Notes under the pieces: generated by a model
Database searches by the model: none
What the model saw: only the letters and a program-made list of their open reading frames with translations
What the model was told of the DNA's origin: nothing
Program-made: the position numbers and the translations under genes
Assembly: GCA_963743325.1 (NCBI GenBank)
Contig: CAVUOZ010000010.1
Location: 372,001 to 436,000 of the forward strand
Length of the DNA stretch: 64,000 nucleotides
Source of the DNA: DATFVA01 sp963743325
GTDB lineage: Bacteria > Bacteroidota > Ignavibacteria > Ignavibacteriales > Ignavibacteriaceae
Direction: 5' to 3'
In this document: positions 16,285-24,272 of the stretch, one piece after another
Layout: each line of letters begins with the position of its first letter
How positions within the stretch are numbered: position 1 is the first letter of the stretch

Positions 16285-16329
16285 ACAAAAAATTAATCCC
16301 CCATCTCAAATATAGATAACGGGGGATTA
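16285..16329 (-). terminator. Terminator-like hairpin directly before rqcH
   Basis: Read on the minus strand, TAATCCCCC and GGGGGATTA (outer arms 16321-16329 and 16294-16302) enclose an ATCT/AGAT inner helix and are followed by TTTTTT (about 16285-16290). It fits termination of the broken POT gene, or attenuation of rqcH. Confidence 0.75.
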
Positions 16330-16353
16330 TTAAAAGAATATCTGCTTATTAAA

Positions 16354-16691
16354 TCAGGGTACACCGTGCATCATTTTTAATAACAGTCTGTACATTATAA
16401 ATAATATTAATGATGCAGCAGGGCGAACTGTCCTAAAGCCATTACTATTCCACCCCAGATAATCGACTTTCTGTTACCCCAGTATTTATCGGCGATATAT
16501 CCTCCAAGCAGCGGTGTTAAATAGACAAGACCTGTATAATATCCATAAATTGAAGATGTAAAAGCTTTATCGTACATCAGAGCATGAATCATATAAAGAG
16601 AGAGAATAGCCCTCATACCGTAGTAGCTGAATCTTTCCCACATTTCTGTAAAGAAAAGCACATACAAGCCTTTGGGGTGCTGCTTGAACAT
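16354..16691 (-). pseudogene. POT/PTR2 peptide transporter remnant with internal deletion
   Basis: The first 92 codons are a clean start of a proton-dependent oligopeptide transporter: FTEMWERFSYYGMRAILSLY (the ExxERFxYYG motif) and GGYIADKYWGNRKSI after helix 2. The frame ends at 16407 after FALLHH, whereas family members have about 450-520 residues. In another frame just downstream (16405-16354), codons read ILFIMYRLLLKMMHGVP then stop, which looks like the last helix end and cytoplasmic tail of the same family. I therefore read this as one gene that lost roughly 400 codons and changed frame at the junction near 16407-16415. It has GAGG before the start. Confidence 0.75.
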
Positions 16692-16869
16692 TAGAACCTC
16701 ATTAGTGATATGAATAAAAATAGCAGAATAATCTTATATGGTATGGAATTACCACAAAATAAAGAGTTTTTCCTTTTGATTCTTAAATATTATCTAATAT
16801 ATATCATTTTTGTTTTTATTCATATATAATAACCCTGTTTCACCGGGTCATTTCGCTAAAACCTGTAAG

Positions 16870-16901
16870 TTTGTTTGAAATATGCTCATTTGATATATTT
16901 A
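16870..16901 (+). promoter_or_regulatory. Promoter of PASTA gene, near-leaderless
   Basis: TTTG (16870-16873), 20 nt, TATATTTA (16894-16901), close to the Bacteroidota TTTG/TAnnTTTG promoter. The ATG pair at 16904 and 16907 begins 2-5 nt after the -7 element, so the transcript should start at or next to the start codon. Confidence 0.55.
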
Positions 16902-16903
16902 GA

Positions 16904-17665
16904 ATGATGAAAAAAAATCTCCAAAAACCTGTTGTCAAAAAAATCTTGTGGGTTCTTTTTGCTTTGTTTGCAGTTGTTCTTTTACTGGATAGTATAATTT
17001 TCCCCTGGTATGTGAGCTCTCCTATTGAAAAAGTTCCTGATGTAGTGGGCAAAACCGAAACAGAGGCAGTTAAGGTTCTGGAATCCCATGATCTTGATCC
17101 TATCGTAGGGGATACCACATATGATGAGAAATTCCCGGAGGGTTCGATTATATTTCAACGCCCGCGGGCCGGAGAAACAGTAAAGGAGGGGAGGAGAGTG
17201 TATCTTTTTGTAAGCGGCGGAGAACCTGTCGTTCACGTTCCAAACTTAAACGGTAAATCAATAAGAGATGCTAAATTTTCTCTGGAAAGACTGGGATTAA
17301 AACTCGGAGATGTTGATCAGGAACCTTCAGGTTACCCGAAAGATATGATTTATGATCAGCAGTATGCCGAAGACACTCCTGTAAAAAAAGGAGCGAGTGT
17401 AAATGTCACGGTCAGCATTGGACAGGTACAGGCAGGAAGCATAGAAGTTCCTGATCTTATTGGCAAATCGCTTACGGAAGCTGAAAAAATTCTCGCAGAC
17501 AGTTCTTTGAAAGTGGGAAAGATAAATTATCAGCCGTCCTTTTCCTTATTACCCAATACCATTCTTGATCAGTATCCAAGCAAGGGTAATAAAGTTAACC
17601 CGGGTGATGTAATAGATCTTTTCGTAACTAAAACAGCAAATGAAAATGAAATAAAGGAAGAATAA
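16904..17665 (+). CDS. Membrane-anchored protein with three PASTA domains
   Basis: About 253 residues: a short basic N-terminus, one transmembrane helix (ILWVLFALFAVVLLLDSIIF), then three extracytoplasmic PASTA repeats, each opening with VPD.., VPNL or VPDL and ending in a V....G strand. PASTA domains bind muropeptides or unlinked peptidoglycan. Unlike PknB-type proteins there is no kinase domain, and no penicillin-binding domain either, so it is a stand-alone PASTA protein probably acting in wall sensing or scaffolding. A TTG at 16871 is open in frame but lies within the promoter. ATG 16904 or 16907 is preferred. rpe follows with no gap. Confidence 0.82.
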   Translation: MMKKNLQKPVVKKILWVLFALFAVVLLLDSIIFPWYVSSPIEKVPDVVGKTETEAVKVLESHDLDPIVGDTTYDEKFPEGSIIFQRPRAGETVKEGRRVYLFVSGGEPVVHVPNLNGKSIRDAKFSLERLGLKLGDVDQEPSGYPKDMIYDQQYAEDTPVKKGASVNVTVSIGQVQAGSIEVPDLIGKSLTEAEKILADSSLKVGKINYQPSFSLLPNTILDQYPSKGNKVNPGDVIDLFVTKTANENEIKEE

Positions 17666-18319
17666 ATGACACTGATAGCTCCATCGATTTTATCCGCAGA
17701 CCTTTCACAGCTTGAACAGCAGATCAAGCTTGTGGAAACAGGCGGGGCAGACTGGATACACTGCGATATAATGGATGGACATTTTGTTCCGAACTTAACC
17801 TTTGGACCTGTGCTTGTGAAGGCTGTTCGAAAAGTAACGAGGCTTCCTGTAGATGTACATTTAATGATTGAAAATCCTGACAAATACCTTGAGGATTTCA
17901 AAAAAGCGGGAGCTGATCATATCCTAGTTCACCAGGAAGTAGTAATTCATTTGAATAGAACAATAAAGAAAATTAAAGAACTGGGAATGAAAGCAGGCGT
18001 CGTAATTAATCCTGCAACACCTGTTCACACTCTCAGAGATATAGCTGAGTACATAGATATACTTTTAATTATGTCTGTGAATCCTGGATTCGGCGGACAG
18101 TCGTTCATTCCCAATTCCATCCGGAAAATACAGGAAGCAGCAGAACTCAGGAAAGAATTTAACTCGGATTTCAAAATAGAAATCGATGGCGGAATTGATA
18201 AAAAAACCATAGTACCTGCCTTTAAAGCAGGGGTTGATGTTTTTGTATGCGGCTCATCAATATTTAAATCTGATAATGTTACTTCTGCTACAGCTGAATT
18301 AAAGAATCTGGTGAAGTAA
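17666..18319 (+). CDS. rpe: Ribulose-phosphate 3-epimerase
   Basis: 217-residue TIM-barrel enzyme interconverting ribulose 5-phosphate and xylulose 5-phosphate in the pentose phosphate pathway. Motifs: APSILSADLSQL, HCDIMDGHFVPNLTFG (metal-ligand His and catalytic Asp), DVHLMIENP, VNPGFGGQSFIP (phosphate loop) and IEIDGGID (second catalytic Asp). The ATG follows the PASTA gene's stop codon directly, so the two are cotranscribed. A strong terminator lies 26 nt downstream. Confidence 0.96.
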   Translation: MTLIAPSILSADLSQLEQQIKLVETGGADWIHCDIMDGHFVPNLTFGPVLVKAVRKVTRLPVDVHLMIENPDKYLEDFKKAGADHILVHQEVVIHLNRTIKKIKELGMKAGVVINPATPVHTLRDIAEYIDILLIMSVNPGFGGQSFIPNSIRKIQEAAELRKEFNSDFKIEIDGGIDKKTIVPAFKAGVDVFVCGSSIFKSDNVTSATAELKNLVK

Positions 18320-18345
18320 TTTTATGATTGATGAAGGTTAATAGT

Positions 18346-18369
18346 GGTGACCTCAGTGTCACCTTTTTT
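18346..18369 (+). terminator. Rho-independent terminator after rpe
   Basis: GGTGAC (18346-18351) and GTCACC (18358-18363) form a perfect stem with a 6-nt loop followed by six T residues. Confidence 0.9.
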
Positions 18370-18389
18370 ATCTTAAAGATCTGATGAAC

Positions 18390-18421
18390 TTTGCAAAGAC
18401 TGTAAAGAGAGATTATATTTA
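18390..18421 (+). promoter_or_regulatory. Promoter of folP-cdaA
   Basis: TTTG (18390-18393), 20 nt, TATATTTA (18414-18421), identical in both elements and spacing to the promoter at 16870. Transcription should begin near 18428, which rules out the GTG at 18422 as start of folP. Confidence 0.6.
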
Positions 18422-18475
18422 GTGATAATTTTCATACAAATTCCCTTATTAGATGTAACCGGCAAAGGAACCCTG

Positions 18476-19354
18476 ATGCGATCAGATAACCTGGAAAATA
18501 ATCAAGCTCCGCTTAAGAATTCAGTCAAAGTAAAATCCTATACCATCGGTGGAAAGGAGTTTTTTTTCGATCGGGCTTATGTTATGGGTATACTGAATGT
18601 CACTCCCGATTCATTTTCCGACGGTGGATTATACTTTAACCGTGAGGATGCAATAAATCATGGGCTGGAAATGCTGAATGCAGGCGCAGATATTATTGAT
18701 ATCGGAGGGGAATCAACAAGGCCCGGTTCCGAGGGCGTATCTGCGTTTGAAGAAATGAACAGGGTGGTTCCTGTCCTTGAAGGTATACTGAACAAAAAAG
18801 CTGATGCTATCATTTCCGTAGATACTACAAAGAGTAAAGTGGCGGCAGAAGCCCTGAAACGGGGAGCTTTTATCATAAATGATATCAGCGGCGGAACTTT
18901 TGATCCCGAACTTATGACTACAGTTAAAAAATACGATGCAGCCCTGATAATAATGCATATAAAAGGTACTCCTAAAAATATGCAGATAAACCCTGTTTAT
19001 GAGAACTTAATTGAAGATGTTTTTTCTTTTCTGAAAAAACAGGCCGGGAGCGCCGAACAACAAGGTATTGACAAAATTATAATTGATCCGGGGATCGGCT
19101 TTGGAAAAACATTTGAGCATAACCTGACCATTATAAAAGAATTATGCAGATTTAAGGAAGCAGGTTATCCTGTTATGATCGGTGTTTCCCGGAAATCATT
19201 TATAAACAAACTAATCGGAGATTTATCGGAAGACAGGGATGTTGCAACTGCAGTAATTAATGCCTTAGCTGTTAGAAACGGTGCTACCTTTTTGCGTACA
19301 CATAATGTGCTTTACGGATTACAGGTAAGCAGACTTTTAAACAATCTCTCATAA
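18476..19354 (+). CDS. folP: Dihydropteroate synthase
   Basis: TIM-barrel enzyme condensing 6-hydroxymethyl-dihydropterin diphosphate with p-aminobenzoate in folate synthesis; the target of sulfonamides. Motifs: MGILNVTPDSFSDGG, GADIIDIGGESTRPG, ISVDTTKSKV, NDISGG, IDPGIGFGKT and GVSRKSF are all intact. The ATG at 18476, 292 codons, has AAAGGA 6 nt upstream and lies after the mapped promoter; a GTG at 18422 is open in frame but sits on the promoter. It is followed 3 nt later by cdaA, a gene order common in Bacteroidota and relatives. Confidence 0.95.
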   Translation: MRSDNLENNQAPLKNSVKVKSYTIGGKEFFFDRAYVMGILNVTPDSFSDGGLYFNREDAINHGLEMLNAGADIIDIGGESTRPGSEGVSAFEEMNRVVPVLEGILNKKADAIISVDTTKSKVAAEALKRGAFIINDISGGTFDPELMTTVKKYDAALIIMHIKGTPKNMQINPVYENLIEDVFSFLKKQAGSAEQQGIDKIIIDPGIGFGKTFEHNLTIIKELCRFKEAGYPVMIGVSRKSFINKLIGDLSEDRDVATAVINALAVRNGATFLRTHNVLYGLQVSRLLNNLS

Positions 19355-19357
19355 TAA

Positions 19358-20176
19358 ATGTTTGAACTCTTTAAAATAGGTTTCCTTACCGTCTCCTTTT
19401 CCGATCTTATTGATATAGCAATTGTATCTTTCATAATCTATAAGCTTTATACCTTATTGAAAGGGACGATAGCAGCCCAAATTTTTATGGGCTTAATGAT
19501 TGTCCTTCTGCTCTCATTCGCTTCACAGGTAGCCAGTTTCAGAGCATTAAGCTGGCTGCTAAAATTGATTACGGATATCTGGGTAATTGCATTCCTTATT
19601 CTCTTTCAGCCTGAAATTAGACGGCTGCTGGTCATTGTGGCAAGAAACCCGTTCTTCAGACTGTTTGTTAAAGGAGAATCCCCCGAAGCTGCATCAATAA
19701 TAGCAGATGCCGCTTTTGATTTATCTCAGCATCAGCACGGTGCTCTTATAGTAATAATAAAATCATCCGGGATCAGAGGCTATGCTGAAACAGGTGAGCT
19801 GCTTAACGCCAAACTGAGCAGTTCACTTTTGCGCTCAATCTTTTTTCCCCGCTCCCCGCTACATGATGGTGCTGTAATTATAAATAACAACGGGATTGAG
19901 GCGGCAAGATGTACTCTCCCGCTTTCCACTATAACTCAGGTTGACGGAGAATCGCTTGGAATGAGACACAGAGCAGGGTTGGGTATCACAGAACAAGCAG
20001 ATGTTCTAAGTGTTATTGTTTCTGAGGAAACAGGCGGAATCTCTCTGGCCGAAGATGGTCAGCTTATAAGAGGGTTATCAAAAGATGCTTTAAGAAAACG
20101 CCTGACAAGGGCATTAAAATCTCCTGCAACAAAAGGATGGAGAGGAATTCTTGAACATTATGCAAAAAAAACCTAA
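19358..20176 (+). CDS. cdaA: Diadenylate cyclase CdaA
   Basis: 272-residue membrane enzyme making cyclic di-AMP from two ATP. Three N-terminal helices (about 1-80) anchor it. The DAC domain follows with PLHDGAVII (DGA motif) and GMRHRAGLGITE (RHR motif; the usual RHRAA is RHRAG). Substrate contacts look intact. No CdaR or GlmM gene is adjacent, unlike Firmicutes; here folP precedes it. c-di-AMP usually controls potassium and osmolyte transport and wall homeostasis. The end overlaps the glycosyltransferase gene. Confidence 0.93.
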   Translation: MFELFKIGFLTVSFSDLIDIAIVSFIIYKLYTLLKGTIAAQIFMGLMIVLLLSFASQVASFRALSWLLKLITDIWVIAFLILFQPEIRRLLVIVARNPFFRLFVKGESPEAASIIADAAFDLSQHQHGALIVIIKSSGIRGYAETGELLNAKLSSSLLRSIFFPRSPLHDGAVIINNNGIEAARCTLPLSTITQVDGESLGMRHRAGLGITEQADVLSVIVSEETGGISLAEDGQLIRGLSKDALRKRLTRALKSPATKGWRGILEHYAKKT

Positions 20177-20819
20177 GGTTGCTGTAGTTATTCCTTTCTT
20201 CAATGAACAGCAGACTCTCCCCGAGATTATCCGCGAAACACTTCAGTATTCTGACATAATAATAGCCGTTAATGACGGGTCAACCGATGATTTCCTGAAG
20301 CATATAAAGATAAATGAAAGAATCGTTCTGATATCCAATAAAAAGAACGAAGGGAAGGGATTTTCAATAAGCAGGGGAATGAAAAAGAGTATTGAACTAA
20401 ACTCCGACATAACAATTACAATTGATGCCGATTTACAGCATCCCCCGGAATATATTCCATCATTGATAGAAGTTCTGCATAGATGTGACATTGCAGTAGG
20501 GAACAGGCTTGGAAATTTAAAATCAATGCCCTTACAAAGAATCCTAAGTAATATATTAACTTCATTCCTTTTAAGCATTAAATTAAAACAGTTTATCAAA
20601 GATAGTCAATGTGGATTCAGGGCATATAAAACAAGTATTCTTCATAATATTTTACCCTCATCAAAAGGATATGAAGCTGAAACAGAAATTCTGATAAATG
20701 CTAAACGTAAAAATTATAAAATTGGATTTGTAGAAATCCCGACTATTTACGGAAATCATAAAAGCAAGATGAAATCATTTAAAACAATCAGGGGATTTTT
20801 GAGAGTTTTGTTTACCTGA
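20160..20819 (+). CDS. Family 2 glycosyltransferase, polyprenyl-phosphate type
   Basis: GT-A fold glycosyltransferase of 219 residues: VVIPFFNEQQTLPE, NDGSTDD and TIDADLQHPP (DxD-like metal site), then SQCGFRAY, as in dolichol/undecaprenyl-phosphate mannosyl- or glucosyltransferases. It lacks the C-terminal membrane helices of ArnC/GtrB proteins, so it is a soluble short form. ATG 20160 is chosen over TTG 20151 because GGAGAGGAA lies at a better distance. It overlaps cdaA by 17 nt. The sugar and acceptor are unknown. Confidence 0.82.
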   Translation: MQKKPKVAVVIPFFNEQQTLPEIIRETLQYSDIIIAVNDGSTDDFLKHIKINERIVLISNKKNEGKGFSISRGMKKSIELNSDITITIDADLQHPPEYIPSLIEVLHRCDIAVGNRLGNLKSMPLQRILSNILTSFLLSIKLKQFIKDSQCGFRAYKTSILHNILPSSKGYEAETEILINAKRKNYKIGFVEIPTIYGNHKSKMKSFKTIRGFLRVLFT

Positions 20820-20828
20820 AATATTTCT

Positions 20829-21287
20829 ATGAGCAAAAAGAAGTGGCAAATAGATAACCTGGATGATAAACAGGCATATTTTAAAGCGGCTAATATCGTC
20901 CTTAAGAATCGTCTTAACCAGGTGCTGGAAGATATTAAAGGGTACTTTTCCGCAGAATCGGTTGAAGGACTTCACAAAATACGGATATCATTAAGGAGGT
21001 TACGATATTCCATGGAGTTATTTATATCATGCTATGATAGAAAAGAATTTATGATATTGTATAAAATGGTAACGGATTTGCAGGATCTTTCAGGTAAAGT
21101 CAGAGATTTTGATGTAATGACAGAAAACATGGATAATCTTTTGAAGAAAGAGAAAGTAAGGATTTCAAAAAAAGTGTTTAATAAAGTTAATGATCTGAGA
21201 AGTGAGTTTCAGGTAAAACTCAAACTGGATTTAATGGAGTTCATCCATAGTAAGGCAGTTAAATACTTTGATGGGCTTCTGCAATGA
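20829..21287 (+). CDS. Short CHAD-domain protein
   Basis: 152-residue helical protein with the CHAD signature LHKIRISLRRLRYSMELF and a second conserved stretch DLSGKVRDFDVM. CHAD domains bind polyphosphate through conserved basic residues. Usual CHAD domains have about 220-300 residues with a tandem helical repeat, so this is a half-length version. It is cotranscribed with the glycosyltransferase (9 nt gap). A polyphosphatase-like gene lies 6 kb away at 27783. Confidence 0.8.
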   Translation: MSKKKWQIDNLDDKQAYFKAANIVLKNRLNQVLEDIKGYFSAESVEGLHKIRISLRRLRYSMELFISCYDRKEFMILYKMVTDLQDLSGKVRDFDVMTENMDNLLKKEKVRISKKVFNKVNDLRSEFQVKLKLDLMEFIHSKAVKYFDGLLQ

Positions 21288-21316
21288 CTGTTTGAATATA
21301 ATTAAAGAGGATTTAA

Positions 21317-21997
21317 ATGAAATTAAAATATTTTTCTCATTCCGCCTTCCAGGTAACCACAGATTCGGGGATAAAAATTCTTATAGATCCTTTCCTTGAT
21401 AATAACCCGACTTCACCGGTGAAATCAGATGATGTTGATGCAGATTATATTATATTATCTCACGCCCACAGTGATCATCTCGGAGATGCAATTAAGATTG
21501 CCAAAAGGAGCAAATTAACCTTTATTTGTGTCAATGAATTAGGCAATTACCTGCTTTCGAAAGGATTTGAAACACATAATATGCACATCGGCGGAGGGTA
21601 TAATTTTGATTTTGGCAGGGTGAAGTTTACAATTGCACACCATGGGTCGCAAACACCTGAAGGAACTTATGCGGGGGAACCTGCAGGAATTATACTAAAA
21701 GCTGACGGGATAACTCTTTATCATACAGGCGATACGGGATTATTTCTTGATATGAAACTGATCGGGGAAATGAATGGTCCCATTGATTATATGCTCCTGC
21801 CGATCGGAGACAATTTCACTATGAACATTACTGATGCAATAAAAGCTGTTGAGTTGGTTAGACCAAAGATGGCAATCCCGATGCATTATAATACTTTTCC
21901 GGTAATTCAAGCAGATCCGCTGGAATTCAAAAAGAAAGTTGAAGCTACCGGTATCAATTCACGGGTAATGGGTTACGGTGAAGAATTTAAGCTCTGA
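21317..21997 (+). CDS. UPF0173 metallo-beta-lactamase-fold hydrolase
   Basis: 226-residue metal-dependent hydrolase of the UPF0173/UlaG-like group. LSHAHSDHLGDA is the HxHxDH zinc motif; AHHGSQ, HTGDTGLF and MAIPMHYNTFP supply further ligands. The substrate is not known for this family. The start ATG has AGAGGA upstream. It is probably the last gene of the run from folP, because a promoter for parA begins 6 nt after its stop. Confidence 0.9.
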   Translation: MKLKYFSHSAFQVTTDSGIKILIDPFLDNNPTSPVKSDDVDADYIILSHAHSDHLGDAIKIAKRSKLTFICVNELGNYLLSKGFETHNMHIGGGYNFDFGRVKFTIAHHGSQTPEGTYAGEPAGIILKADGITLYHTGDTGLFLDMKLIGEMNGPIDYMLLPIGDNFTMNITDAIKAVELVRPKMAIPMHYNTFPVIQADPLEFKKKVEATGINSRVMGYGEEFKL

Positions 21998-22002
21998 GTT
22001 GA

Positions 22003-22034
22003 TTTGGAAAAAATACGATGTAAAGCTATTTTAG
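22003..22034 (+). promoter_or_regulatory. Promoter of parAB
   Basis: TTTG (22003-22006), 20 nt, TATTTTAG (22027-22034). It has the same spacing as the promoters at 16870 and 18390, and the ATG of parA is 47 nt downstream. Confidence 0.5.
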
Positions 22035-22080
22035 ATAAATCTATTAATTAAATTACACTTTATCGTATTGTAATTATTGA

Positions 22081-22857
22081 ATGGCAAAAGTAATAGCGAT
22101 AGCTAACCAGAAGGGTGGTGTAGGCAAAACCACTACAGCAATAAATCTCTCTTCACTTCTGGCAGCAGCAGAAAAACGTACTCTTCTTATAGATATTGAT
22201 CCTCAGGCTAATTCGTCTTCAGGCTTAAGTGTTAATGATCATTCGCCCTCGGTATACGAGGTATTAATCGGTACCAAATCAGTCGATGAAGTCGTAATAA
22301 ATACATATATGCCTTTTCTCGACCTCCTTCCATCAAATATTAATCTTGTCGGTGCCGAGATTGAGATGGTGGATATAGATAACAGGGAGATATTACTCAG
22401 AGCAGCACTTAAGAAAAGTCTGAACGGTTATGATTTTGTTCTTATTGATTGTCCGCCGTCATTGGGCTTATTAACATTAAATGCCCTGACTTCAGCAGAT
22501 TCAGTTTTAATTCCTGTACAGTGCGAATACTTTGCGCTCGAAGGACTGGGACAGTTACTCAATACCATCAATATAGTTAAAAAACATTTTAATAAAGACT
22601 TGACTATTGAGGGAGTGTTGCTTACTATGTTTGATACCCGGTTAAGATTATCACACCAGGTAGCGGAAGAAGTAAAAAAGTATTTCGGTGATAAAGTTTT
22701 CGACACTATAATTCACAGAAATGTCAGAATTTCAGAAGCCCCGAGCTACGGAAAACCGGTTATTTTATACGATGCAATTTCATCAGGTGCTAAAAATTAT
22801 ATGGCGCTTGCTGCTGAGGTAATTAAAAGAAATTCGGGCGAAAATAATTCGTTATAA
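22081..22857 (+). CDS. parA: Chromosome-partitioning ATPase ParA/Soj
   Basis: 258-residue deviant Walker ATPase: ANQKGGVGKTTTAIN (signature Lys in KGGVGK), LIDIDPQANSS (Walker A') and VLIDCPPSLG (Walker B). ParA moves ParB-parS complexes along the nucleoid. Length and adjacency to parB (3 nt apart) are typical of chromosomal par loci. I found no perfect parS palindrome in the window. Confidence 0.96.
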   Translation: MAKVIAIANQKGGVGKTTTAINLSSLLAAAEKRTLLIDIDPQANSSSGLSVNDHSPSVYEVLIGTKSVDEVVINTYMPFLDLLPSNINLVGAEIEMVDIDNREILLRAALKKSLNGYDFVLIDCPPSLGLLTLNALTSADSVLIPVQCEYFALEGLGQLLNTINIVKKHFNKDLTIEGVLLTMFDTRLRLSHQVAEEVKKYFGDKVFDTIIHRNVRISEAPSYGKPVILYDAISSGAKNYMALAAEVIKRNSGENNSL

Positions 22858-22860
22858 ATT

Positions 22861-23805
22861 ATGACTAAACTTAAACCAGGATTAGGCAGAGGGCTTGATG
22901 CTTTAATCAGACCTCAAAATCTTTCCTCCGATAAAGAGCAAGCACCGGATTACACTCAAATTAAGCAGGATGACGGGAAGGAAAACGACATCCTGGTAAA
23001 AATTCCGGTGAATGTTGTCAGTTCAAACCCTTATCAGCCACGCAAGAATTTTGAGCCTGAAGCCCTTGATGAGTTAAAGAAATCCATTTTATCGAACGGA
23101 CTTATTCAGCCCATTACAGTCCGCAGAATGAGCGGCGGCACATACCAATTAATTTCCGGTGAAAGAAGATTAAAAGCCTGTATTGATATCGGATACAGGG
23201 ATATTCCCGCCTACATAATACAGGTTGACAAAGAAGAAACAATGCTCGCTATGGCATTGATCGAGAATATACAGAGGGAACAACTCAACCCTATCGAAAT
23301 CGGACTTGCTTATAAAAGGTTAATGGAAGAATGTGATCTGACCCAGGAGCAAATTGCAGATCAGGTAGGGAAAGACCGCTCAACTATTGCCAACTCAATA
23401 AGACTCCTTAAACTGCCCGATGAAATCAAGGAAGCCCTGATTAAAGAGGATATCAGCTCAGGTCATGCCAGAGCTCTGATAAATCTGCCGACAGAATCAC
23501 TTCAGCTTGAAATGCTTGGAAAAATAAAAGACGGTAATTTATCTGTCAGGAAGGTAGAGCAAATCGTTAAAAAATATTTGACCGGATCCGGCGGATCCGG
23601 AAAAACAAAACGACTGGCACATCAGGTACCCCGTTCGGCAAACCTTAATGATGTTGAAGACCGTTTAAGAAAACTTTTTGCAACCAAAGTTATCTGCAGG
23701 CAAAAACAGGATGGCTCAGGTGAAATTACAATTGAATTTTATTCCAATGATGAACTTGAAAGATTGTTTGAACTCTTTGAGGCCATTGATAAGTCATATA
23801 GTTAA
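22861..23805 (+). CDS. parB: Chromosome-partitioning protein ParB/Spo0J
   Basis: 314-residue CTP-dependent DNA clamp. The N-terminal KPGLGRGLDALI contacts ParA. NPYQPRKNF and ISGERRLKA form the CTP-binding ParB domain. The HTH region is LTQEQIADQVGKDRSTIANSIRLLKLP, and a C-terminal dimerisation domain follows. All motifs are intact. The last 20 nt overlap the start of the following gene. Confidence 0.96.
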   Translation: MTKLKPGLGRGLDALIRPQNLSSDKEQAPDYTQIKQDDGKENDILVKIPVNVVSSNPYQPRKNFEPEALDELKKSILSNGLIQPITVRRMSGGTYQLISGERRLKACIDIGYRDIPAYIIQVDKEETMLAMALIENIQREQLNPIEIGLAYKRLMEECDLTQEQIADQVGKDRSTIANSIRLLKLPDEIKEALIKEDISSGHARALINLPTESLQLEMLGKIKDGNLSVRKVEQIVKKYLTGSGGSGKTKRLAHQVPRSANLNDVEDRLRKLFATKVICRQKQDGSGEITIEFYSNDELERLFELFEAIDKSYS

Positions 23806-24271
23806 GATTTTTACTTTTTTTATCATCATTTCTTACAGCAGCGATGGTCAGCAGATTTCTGTCAATGATACTGGTTCGCAAAAACCTGATTCAGTTTTTG
23901 TAATGTCAAAATCTCCCTGGGGGGCAGTTCTCAGAAGTGCAATAATTCCCGGCTGGGGTCAGTTTTATAATGAATCTTACCTCAAAATTCCGATTATATG
24001 GGGCCTGGGTATCTGGTTCGGATATGAATGGAAACAAAATAACGATTTGTATAAATACTATACAGAAAAATACATGCAAACGGGCAGCGAATATGACAAA
24101 TTAAATCGCACCTTTTATGAGGACCAGAGAGATTTATTCACTATCTACATGGTTATTACATATCTTGCTAATCTTATTGATGCTTATGTTGATGCCAACT
24201 TATTCGATTTTGATGTTTCTGAAAATACTTATACTAAAACTCCTATGTTAAACCTCAGGGTAAATTTTTAA
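23786..24271 (+). CDS. DUF5683-like membrane protein
   Basis: About 161 residues. A signal-like N-terminus (HIVKIFTFFIIISYSS), then SPWGAVLRSAIIPGWGQFYNESYLKIPIIWG, the DUF5683 signature of a GWGQ.YN motif leading into a membrane hairpin, followed by a tyrosine-rich helix and YVDANLFDFDVS. The function is unknown; the family is common in Bacteroidota. The frame is open well into parB, and the exact start is uncertain: TTG 23786 is chosen because it gives a standard signal peptide and only a 20-nt overlap. Confidence 0.75.
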   Translation: MISHIVKIFTFFIIISYSSDGQQISVNDTGSQKPDSVFVMSKSPWGAVLRSAIIPGWGQFYNESYLKIPIIWGLGIWFGYEWKQNNDLYKYYTEKYMQTGSEYDKLNRTFYEDQRDLFTIYMVITYLANLIDAYVDANLFDFDVSENTYTKTPMLNLRVNF

Positions 24272-24272
24272 A

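Noticed and set aside
16838..16853. Possible parS site (TGTTTCAC half-site)
   Set aside because: The second half of the palindrome is not present; it is only a chance half-match.
18422..18475. N-terminal extension of FolP from the GTG at 18422
   Set aside because: The GTG directly follows the -7 element of the promoter; a better start with a ribosome-binding site is at 18476.
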